Positions 25,086-32,067 of a stretch of DNA of 64,000 bases are shown in pieces. The stretch spans positions 1 through 64,000 of the forward strand of contig PUNJ01000037.1 of NCBI GenBank assembly GCA_003551705.1. The letters are read 5' to 3'. How positions within the stretch are numbered: position 1 is the first letter of the stretch; each line of letters starts with the position of its first letter. Under the pieces are notes generated by a model, which worked only from the letters and a program-made list of their open reading frames with translations, was not told the DNA's origin and did no database searches. Source of the stretch: Chloroflexota bacterium. GTDB taxonomy: Bacteria > Chloroflexota > Dehalococcoidia > UBA2247 > RBG-13-53-26. The position numbers were made by a program, and so were the translations under genes.

Positions 25086-27203
25086 ATGAAGGATCTTAGG
25101 GTGGACAAGATTCGAGATCGGGAAGGGAACCTTGTGCCGTTCGACTCTAGCAATGTTGAAAGGTCCATAAGACGCGCCCTTAAAGCAAATCGTATTTCCG
25201 GGGAAGAACTGGCAGCAAGCTTGACTCGACAGGTTGCCGGCATTTTGTCAGAGAGATTTCTTGACTCGCAACCGGGGATTGGCGATGTTCAGGAAGCCAT
25301 CGTGCACGTCCTCAAAACTGAAGGTTACCCAGCAGCTGCCAAGACTTACCGGCTGTTTCGTGAACAACAGAAAGAGATCAGACAAGTCAAGGACATGATA
25401 GGGGTCCAGGACGATTTGAACCTGACCCCAAATGCACTGAAGGTGCTGGATAGGCGATATTTGTTGAGGGATGAGGCAGGCAACATCGCCGAGACTCCGG
25501 CGCAGATGCTGCAGCGTGTGGCCAAGGCGGTTGCCTCCGCCGAGGCGAAATTCGACTCTGAAGCAGACGTTGCCCGGTTTGAAGACGACTTCTTCCGGAT
25601 GATGCGCGATTTTCATTTTCTTCCAAATTCGCCCACTTTGATGAATGCAGGCACGAGCATTGGCCAGCTCTCCGCTTGCTTCGTGCTCCCCATAGAAGAC
25701 GATATAGATGCCATCTTCGAGTCCATCAAGGATGCAGCCATCATCCACAAATCGGGGGGTGGAACAGGGTTTTCGTTCAGCCGGATCAGGCCGCGGGGGG
25801 ACCTGGTCCGTAGCACCATGGGTGTCGCATCCGGCCCTGTCTCATTCTTGAGAGTTTTCGATCTTGCAACAGGTGTTATGAAACAAGGCGGCAGGCGTCG
25901 TGGAGCAAACATGGGTATCCTCAATGCAGACCATCCGGACATTAAAGAGTTTGTGCTGGCCAAACAGGACGAGAGCCTGCTTCCCAACTTCAATCTTTCT
26001 GTCGGAGTGAGTGACGAGTTTGTGGAGGCAGTGTCCAGAAAGCAAGTCCTGCCGCTCATCAATCCCAGGAACGGGCTGGAATGGGGCAGCATTAATGCAG
26101 AGGAACTCATGAATCTAATTGTGACCAATACCTGGCACACTGGGGAACCAGGCTTGATTTTTCTCGACGCCTTGAACAGGCACAACCCGACGCCAAATCT
26201 TGGCAGATTGGAGGCAACCAATCCCTGTGGTGAGTTGCCACTCCTGCCATACGAGAGTTGTTGTCTTGGGTCTATAAATCTGGGCAGGATGACGCACGAC
26301 CGTACTATGGACTGGGACCGGTTCAAGAAGACTATACATCTCGGTGTCAGATTCCTTGACAACCTGATTGAAATAAACAACTATCCAATACCCAGCATAG
26401 GAGAGGCCACGCGAGCGAACAGGAAGATCGGCCTCGGAGTCATGGGTTTTGCGGATGCCTTGGTTGAAATGGGCATAGCTTACGGTTCGGAAGCCGGCCT
26501 TGAAATGGCTGACCGCATAATGTCTTTCATGCTCGAGGAGGCTAGGCGTGCATCGACTGAGCTGGCTACTGAGCGAGGCGTATTCCCGAATTTCTTGGGC
26601 AGTAGTTATGATATAGGTTCGGCGCCCGGAATGAGGAATGCTTCGCTTCTGGCCATAGCTCCTACAGGCACCATAAGTATTCTGGCCAGGTGTTCGAGTG
26701 GCATTGAACCCCTTTTCGCCCTGGTATTCTCACGCAAGGTCATGGATGGCACCACATTGATCGAGATCAATCCCCGTTTTCAGCAGACCGCCTGTGAGCG
26801 TGGGTTCTTCTCCAGGGATCTCATGGAAGAGGTAGCCAGACGTGGTACGGTAAAAGATATCGATGGAATTCCCGAGGATGTGCAACGTGTTTTTGTAACC
26901 GATTTTGATATAGCACGTGATTGGCACATCAGGATGCAGGCTGTGTTCCAGAAGTACGTGGATAATGCTGTAGCCAAGACAGTCAACCTACCGTCCGACG
27001 CGACGCCTGCCGACATCAGGCATGTCTACAACCTTGCACACCAATTGGGGTGCAAAGGCGTGACTGTTTATCGCTATGGTAGCCGTGCCGAGCAGGTATT
27101 GTATCTGGGAGGACATATTACCGATACGGGTGAGACCTACCCTTACGTTACAGCTGAGTCGGAATATGGGGGAGGTTTCCTTGCAGGTTGTTGCTATGCC
27201 TGA
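25086..27203 (+). CDS. nrdJ: Adenosylcobalamin-dependent (class II) ribonucleotide reductase
   Basis: 705 residues. Makes deoxyribonucleotides without needing oxygen, using B12 to form the thiyl radical. An ATP-cone regulatory domain comes first (residues about 1-100: FDSSNVERSIRRALKANRIS). The barrel has the reductive Cys198 (QLSACFVLP), FSFSRIRPRGD, the radical-site block NPCGE (Cys381, Glu383), YESCCLGSINL and the phosphate loop APTGTISILA. It ends GGFLAGCCYA; this Cys pair is probably the shuttle dithiol. The tail is short, with no zinc-ribbon domain. Weak ribosome site. Its 3' end is only 20 bases from the next gene. Confidence 0.93.
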   Translation: MKDLRVDKIRDREGNLVPFDSSNVERSIRRALKANRISGEELAASLTRQVAGILSERFLDSQPGIGDVQEAIVHVLKTEGYPAAAKTYRLFREQQKEIRQVKDMIGVQDDLNLTPNALKVLDRRYLLRDEAGNIAETPAQMLQRVAKAVASAEAKFDSEADVARFEDDFFRMMRDFHFLPNSPTLMNAGTSIGQLSACFVLPIEDDIDAIFESIKDAAIIHKSGGGTGFSFSRIRPRGDLVRSTMGVASGPVSFLRVFDLATGVMKQGGRRRGANMGILNADHPDIKEFVLAKQDESLLPNFNLSVGVSDEFVEAVSRKQVLPLINPRNGLEWGSINAEELMNLIVTNTWHTGEPGLIFLDALNRHNPTPNLGRLEATNPCGELPLLPYESCCLGSINLGRMTHDRTMDWDRFKKTIHLGVRFLDNLIEINNYPIPSIGEATRANRKIGLGVMGFADALVEMGIAYGSEAGLEMADRIMSFMLEEARRASTELATERGVFPNFLGSSYDIGSAPGMRNASLLAIAPTGTISILARCSSGIEPLFALVFSRKVMDGTTLIEINPRFQQTACERGFFSRDLMEEVARRGTVKDIDGIPEDVQRVFVTDFDIARDWHIRMQAVFQKYVDNAVAKTVNLPSDATPADIRHVYNLAHQLGCKGVTVYRYGSRAEQVLYLGGHITDTGETYPYVTAESEYGGGFLAGCCYA

Positions 27204-27223
27204 ATCACACCAGGAGGATGAAG

Positions 27224-28384
27224 ATGAAGACCTTTTCGATTGAAGAATTAAGAACGCTGGTTGAGAAAGGCACTGGGCTTTGCACCTCCATCTACATGCC
27301 CACGCATCGTACAGGAGCTGAGTCGCGGCAGGACCCGACCAGGTTAAAGAACCTCCTACGGGAAGCAGAGAAACACCTTGTCGATAGAGGATTGCGTACG
27401 ACCCAGGTCAGGGAGATGCTCGGTCCGGCTGAATCGCTGGTCAGGGACGACCTTTTCTGGCTGCACCAGTCGGACAGTCTTGCCGTTTTCATAGCTGAAG
27501 GGTTCTTCAGCTATTACCGGTTGCCGTTGGTCATTGATGAGCTGTCGCTGACTACAGATGGTTACTTTCACTTGAAGCCACTTTTGCCCATTTTTACCAA
27601 CGGCCAGTACTATGTGCTGGCATTGAGTATGAAGCACGTCCGTTTGCTCCAGGCAACGCGTTTTAGTGTTACTGAAGTCAAGCTTGAGGATGATGTGCCC
27701 TTGAGCTTGGAGGAAGCCCTGAAGTATGACGATCCGGAGCGTCAAACGCAATTTCACACACCTCAGCCAGTCGGGTATCGGGGGGCGGAACAGGCAGCGG
27801 CATTTCACGGCCATGGAGTCGGCATAGACGATCGCAAGCCTGACATCATGCGTTTCTTTACGCTAGTTGATGCCGGGGTACGCCAACGCCTGAAAGATGA
27901 AAAGGCGCCTCTAATACTGGCGTGCGTGGACTACCTATATCCCCTTTATGCCAAGGTCAATGACTATCCGGGCTTGCTGGAGAGGTGGGTGCCGGGTAAT
28001 CCCGATGGTATAGGTACCCCGGAGTTACAGAAACGGTCCTGGCCTTTGGTGGAGACGCATTTCCAGCAGGCGCGCCAGTGGGCCATGGAGCGTTACTGGG
28101 ACCTGGCTGGGACTGGGAGGACTTCCACGGACCTCGCGGAGATAGTGATAGCGGCTCATGGTGGCCGCATTGATGAACTCTTTGTGGCTCTGGAAGTAGA
28201 GCGATGGGGCACTTATGACCCGGATACAGCCTCAGTAGAGGTCCACGGCGAAGCTATGCCCGTCCATAGGGATTTGCTGGACCTGGCTGCCATACAGACA
28301 ATCCTTCACAACGGTAGTGTTTACGCCGTTTCTGGAGCAGGGATGCCGGACAAGTCGGACATGGTTGCCATATTCCGTTACTAA
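27224..28384 (+). CDS. baeRF-family (bacterial archaeo-eukaryotic release-factor-like) protein, family 3 type
   Basis: 386 residues from the ATG at 27224, six bases after AGGAGG (ATGs further upstream overlap the site). The N-terminus GLCTSIYMPTHRTGAESRQDPTRLKNLLREAE matches, as I remember it, the opening of baeRF family 3. The C-terminal L7Ae/eRF1-domain-3-like part ends TILHNGSVYAVSGAGMPDKSDMVAIFRY. These proteins resemble eRF1/Pelota without the GGQ domain and are thought to bind ribosomes in stress or hibernation; the biochemical role is unproven. It directly follows nrdJ in the stress block. Confidence 0.8.
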   Translation: MKTFSIEELRTLVEKGTGLCTSIYMPTHRTGAESRQDPTRLKNLLREAEKHLVDRGLRTTQVREMLGPAESLVRDDLFWLHQSDSLAVFIAEGFFSYYRLPLVIDELSLTTDGYFHLKPLLPIFTNGQYYVLALSMKHVRLLQATRFSVTEVKLEDDVPLSLEEALKYDDPERQTQFHTPQPVGYRGAEQAAAFHGHGVGIDDRKPDIMRFFTLVDAGVRQRLKDEKAPLILACVDYLYPLYAKVNDYPGLLERWVPGNPDGIGTPELQKRSWPLVETHFQQARQWAMERYWDLAGTGRTSTDLAEIVIAAHGGRIDELFVALEVERWGTYDPDTASVEVHGEAMPVHRDLLDLAAIQTILHNGSVYAVSGAGMPDKSDMVAIFRY

Positions 28385-28468
28385 CTGTACCATTCAAGAG
28401 TGACTTCTTTGAACCTGCTTGCTCTTGATAACCACTTATTTCACGAGGAAATACCGATAACGGGCTAT

Positions 28469-28496
28469 TTGATAATGGCGCGGCAAAGTTTATGAT
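28469..28496 (+). promoter_or_regulatory. Promoter for the IscA-like gene
   Basis: TTGATA (28469-28474), 16 bases, TATGAT (28491-28496). The leader of about 95 bases contains a 7-base-pair hairpin (28548-28569). Confidence 0.5.
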
Positions 28497-28598
28497 AACT
28501 TAGAAGTAAACCATTGTAATAACAGTAGTTTTGCTGGTGGTGGAAGAACCAGGAAAGGAAACTCCTGGTCAGGACTCTATAGCAGGGGGCGCGCAGGC

Positions 28599-28952
28599 AT
28601 GGTAGTTGTGACAAAGAAGGCAGCGGAGCTATTGAAACAGAAGCTGGTTGAGGTTTACATGCGAGCCGGAGGATTGGATAATATGGATATGGATCCTCAT
28701 ACTGCTCAGTCTGTCAAAGAGAAACTGGCCAAGAACTGGTCTGAAGCAGGGCTGGGTTTTCGCATGGTCCGTATTAGCAGTGACAATGGGGAACCTACTG
28801 TGATCATGAACGTGGACGTGGCTAGAGAGGGTGACGTTATTACGCAACGGGAAGGCATAAATCTCTTTCTGGACTCGGCTAGCGCTAGTAGCATCGGAGA
28901 CCGGGAACTGGACTATGTTGACGAACCGGAAGGTGATTTCGTTTTGCGGTAG
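28599..28952 (+). CDS. IscA/HesB-like protein lacking cysteines
   Basis: 117 residues. The start VVVTKKAAELLKQKLVE and the end LDYVDEPEGDFVLR resemble the HesB/IscA (Fe-S biosynthesis) fold, but there is not one Cys, so it cannot hold a cluster the usual way. Similar cysteine-less relatives exist and are of unknown role. A helical insert (about 20-50) separates strand 1 from the beta core (GFRMVRISSDNGEPTVIMNVDVA). It has its own promoter and precedes the PRC-barrel gene by 20 bases. The family call is tentative. Confidence 0.6.
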   Translation: MVVVTKKAAELLKQKLVEVYMRAGGLDNMDMDPHTAQSVKEKLAKNWSEAGLGFRMVRISSDNGEPTVIMNVDVAREGDVITQREGINLFLDSASASSIGDRELDYVDEPEGDFVLR

Positions 28953-28972
28953 GTATTTTTTCAAGAGGTGTT

Positions 28973-29191
28973 ATGGACATACGTTTCGGAGCACAAGTTG
29001 AGGACAAAGAAGGACGGGGCCTTGGACCCGTCGGACACTTGGCGCGCAACCTGAGTACCGGTGAACTGAAGATGTTCATTGTGCGTAGAAGGGGAGAAAG
29101 CGACCTCTTCATCTCCCCGGATGACGTCTCGGAAGCCACCGAAGACCGTGTCAAACTCAAGACTTCGCTGGAAGAACTCGAGAACAGGTAA
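28973..29191 (+). CDS. Small PRC-barrel-like protein
   Basis: 72 residues, ATG after AGAGGTG. One small beta-barrel: MDIRFGAQVEDKEGRGLGPVGHL, then LKMFIVRRRGESDLFISPDDV. This is the PRC-barrel pattern found in photosystem, RimM and stress proteins. No enzyme motif. Twenty bases downstream of the IscA-like gene and probably in the same transcript, so the two may act together. Confidence 0.7.
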   Translation: MDIRFGAQVEDKEGRGLGPVGHLARNLSTGELKMFIVRRRGESDLFISPDDVSEATEDRVKLKTSLEELENR

Positions 29192-29405
29192 CCAGGAAAG
29201 AAACAGAATACTGCTTCCTCCCCATTCATTGCTCCAGTGAAGCCCTCCCTTTCTGGGCTGGTGTTCATTTGACGGCTAGTCCGGTCAGGCCGGTGGTCCA
29301 TGCACACCCCTCACCTGATTAACCTCAGAGACGATGAAGGCACCGCAGGCTTGTTATGGTTCTCGTCCAGCAGCTATCATAGAAGCAGTTGCAGGGAGGG
29401 ACCAA

Positions 29406-30524
29406 ATGACAGATCCTCGAACAGAGAAGCTGGCCGAAGTTCTTGTGGACTATTCTCTGGCAATCAAGCCAGGCCACAAGGTGGTCATTGATGGAAGCGT
29501 AACAGCGGCACCCCTAATGAGGGCGGCTTATGCACGCGTGCTTAGAGCTGGCGGTCACCCACTTCTGGATGTTGATCTGCCTGGAACGGACGAGTTATTC
29601 TACAAACTTGCCTCCGAAGAGCAACTGCGCCATATTCCGGAACCGGCAAAGCTGATAGTTGAGACCTTTGACGCGCGCATTGCCGTTATCTCCGAGGATA
29701 ATACCAAGTCGTTGAGCAACGTCGATCCTCAACGAATGTTGATTCGCCGGCAGGCGCGAACCGGACTCATGAAGACCTTCATGAGGAGATCGGCGGCCCG
29801 AGAGTTGCGATGGGTTGTGGTCCTGTACCCAACCAATGCCCATGCCCAGGATGCCGAGATGAGTATAACGGAATATGAAGACTTCGTCTTTCGCTCGTGC
29901 CTGCCTGACCTGCAGGACCCGGTGGGCTACTGGCAACGGTTTTCGACCTGGCAGCAGGCTATCATCAACTGGTTTCGGGGCAAAGATCGTGTACATGTAA
30001 CCGCACCTGGTACGGAGATCAGGTTCAGTATCGCCGGCCGGACATTTGAGAACTGTGATGGGCATCATAACCTGCCGGATGGGGAGATCTATACAGGCCC
30101 CATTGAGGACAGTGTAGAAGGCGAGGTCCATTTTTCCTACCCGGCCATCTATAGTGGACGTGAGGTTACCGGTATTCGTCTCTGGTTCGAAAAAGGCAGG
30201 GTTATCCGGGCATCTGCCGACAAGAATGAGGAGTTCCTGCTAAGTGTGCTCGAAACGGATGAGGGGGCTCGCCGGGTGGGCGAATTTGCCCTAGGTACCA
30301 ATCCGGGTATAGACCGGTTCACGCGGGAAATACTGTTCGATGAAAAAATAAACGGGAGCTTCCACCTAGCGCTTGGCGCCGGCTATCCGGAGACCGGCAG
30401 CAAGAATGAATCGGCTGTTCACTGGGATATGATATGTGATTTGCGGCAGGGCGGCGAAATACGAGTAGACGACCAGGTACTCTACCGGGATGGCAGGTTC
30501 GTCATAGATTTGCCCGAGAGGTAG
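29406..30524 (+). CDS. Aminopeptidase, M29 family
   Basis: 372 residues from the ATG at 29406, which follows GGGAGGG; an in-frame ATG at 29334 lacks a site. The N-terminal alpha/beta half starts LAEVLVDYSLAIKPGHKVVIDG. Metal-binding motifs of the AmpS/AmpT (M29) family lie in the C-terminal half: LPDGEIYTGP (Glu227), FALGTNPGID, GSFHLALGAGYPE and the final HWDMICDL (His and Asp ligands). The enzyme removes N-terminal residues from peptides using two metal ions and is cytoplasmic. It closes the plus-strand block that starts with the sigma factor. Confidence 0.9.
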   Translation: MTDPRTEKLAEVLVDYSLAIKPGHKVVIDGSVTAAPLMRAAYARVLRAGGHPLLDVDLPGTDELFYKLASEEQLRHIPEPAKLIVETFDARIAVISEDNTKSLSNVDPQRMLIRRQARTGLMKTFMRRSAARELRWVVVLYPTNAHAQDAEMSITEYEDFVFRSCLPDLQDPVGYWQRFSTWQQAIINWFRGKDRVHVTAPGTEIRFSIAGRTFENCDGHHNLPDGEIYTGPIEDSVEGEVHFSYPAIYSGREVTGIRLWFEKGRVIRASADKNEEFLLSVLETDEGARRVGEFALGTNPGIDRFTREILFDEKINGSFHLALGAGYPETGSKNESAVHWDMICDLRQGGEIRVDDQVLYRDGRFVIDLPER

Positions 30525-30654
30525 AACTCCAATGGTGCCGGAGCCTTTCCCGCCCAGGTATGCAATTTTTTCCATCCCTCTGCAGGTGGCTCATTTATGG
30601 CCGAGTTATTTGCCGTCCACATCAAGGTTCTCTATCTGCCGCCCATGGATACCA

Positions 30655-31293
30655 CTAAACTCTCCCAGGACCAATGGGCATGGGCTTTGCCAGTACCAGG
30701 GTTAGGGCATTGCCGAGGACCAGTTCCTGCTTGATCTCGTGAAGGTTTCCCATATCCAGTATGAACTTGAGTCCGCCTTTGCGTTGATAGTCCCGGAAAC
30801 AAAGGAAGTGTTGCCTGCCCGCGAGAAACTCTATGGTGACCGCCAGCCCTGCCGTCCACGTTTTGGGCATCGGAGCAGAATAGTCCATCAAGACCAGGAA
30901 ACCATCTTCACGGGTAACACGCCTGGCTTCAAGAACAAGTTGCTCCTGCAGCCATGGTGGTTTTTCGTGCAGTGCCAGGCAGATTGAAACAAAATCAAAA
31001 CTCTCGTCTCTGAAGGGAAGGTGCCCGGCATTTGCTCGGCAGACCAATGTGTTGCTGACTGCTCCTGGTTGAACGCGACTGCGGGCTATGCGCAGCATCT
31101 GGGCGTTGATGTCTATCCCGGCAGCGTGCATTCCATGTTTCGCAAAGAACGCTAACTGTCCGCCGGTAGCGCAGCATATATCTAAAACAGTGGCTCCGGC
31201 TCGCATGCCAGCAAAGCTGAGCAGGAAAGCCCGGATGCGCCGAAGGAGCCGGTCAATGACGGCAAAGTAGAATAGCGGGAACGGCGAAAGCAT
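30655..31293 (-). CDS. Class I SAM-dependent methyltransferase
   Basis: 212 residues. Motif I is VLDICCATGGQLAFF, strand 2 ends AAGIDIN, followed by NAGHLPFRDESFDFVSICLALHE and REDGFLVLMDYS. The N-terminal segment (FPLFYFAVIDRLLRRIRAFLLSF) is hydrophobic and may associate with membrane. Resembles small-molecule or lipid methyltransferases of the UbiE/PmtA type, but the acceptor is unknown. It converges on the M29 aminopeptidase gene. No clear ribosome site before the ATG at 31293. Confidence 0.8.
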   Translation of the reverse strand: MLSPFPLFYFAVIDRLLRRIRAFLLSFAGMRAGATVLDICCATGGQLAFFAKHGMHAAGIDINAQMLRIARSRVQPGAVSNTLVCRANAGHLPFRDESFDFVSICLALHEKPPWLQEQLVLEARRVTREDGFLVLMDYSAPMPKTWTAGLAVTIEFLAGRQHFLCFRDYQRKGGLKFILDMGNLHEIKQELVLGNALTLVLAKPMPIGPGRV

Positions 31294-31541
31294 GGGATGA
31301 CGCTACCATATAACAAGCACTACCTGCAAAGGGGTCTTACATGGCCAGCAATTGGATGAGCCAAAAGGTTCTTGCAGAAGATTCGAAAGACACAAGTCAA
31401 GAGCCGAAGGCCAATTGTGCCAGCTCATAGATTCGTGTCAACATGTGGATCAGGAAATGCAAATGGCGGTCTGGAATGAATGAGCCTGTAACTATAGTCT
31501 GCAATGATGATGCATGTACAGACAACAGCCGGGGGGACGTT

Positions 31542-31901
31542 GTGAAGGTACTGATGATTGAGGACGAGATGGAAATCATTGAAAGCCTTTCTCTCGTTTT
31601 CCAGTTGCGTTGGCCTGGTACCACGTTGCTGTTCACACATCAGGGAAGAAGGGGAGTGGAAATGGTGAACAGCGAGGATCCGGATGTGGTGATACTGGAC
31701 CTTGGTCTGCCTGATATTTGTGGATTGGAAGTTCTTCAACAGATTCGCTCCGTTTCATCCGTACCCGTTGTCATTCTGACGGCCATGTCAGAGGACTGGA
31801 CCCGAGTGAAAGGACTGGAATACGGGGCTGATGCCTTCATGACCAAACCCTTCAAACAGTCGGAGTTGATGAACCGGCTCCAAACCCTGGCCCGTGGCTA
31901 A
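31542..31901 (+). CDS. Single-domain response regulator
   Basis: 119 residues from the GTG at 31542, preceded by GGGGGGAC; this start gives the canonical VKVLMIEDE opening. An ATG at 31443 would add 33 residues that do not look like part of the domain. The phospho-acceptor Asp is in VVILDLGLPD, the conserved Thr in VVILTAMS and the Lys in FMTKPFKQSE. No DNA-binding output domain and no adjacent kinase. It may serve the orphan hybrid kinases of the genome or act by protein contact. Confidence 0.85.
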   Translation: MKVLMIEDEMEIIESLSLVFQLRWPGTTLLFTHQGRRGVEMVNSEDPDVVILDLGLPDICGLEVLQQIRSVSSVPVVILTAMSEDWTRVKGLEYGADAFMTKPFKQSELMNRLQTLARG

Positions 31902-32067
31902 TCCCCATCTCAGTCCCCGGCTGCGTACCTCATTGGCTTGCGCTATATAATCGCCTCTTGATCTATGGCAAGACCGCAATGTATCATGAAGTACGGACAG
32001 TCGCGCTGAAGAAAGACTGTCACCTCCTCCTCCAACTTTTTGCGAATAATCCAGCAGGATATCCCTG

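Noticed and set aside
31946-31951. Perfect TATAAT before the Pat-like gene
   Set aside because: No -35 at 16-18 bases and no TG extension; too weak to call a promoter.
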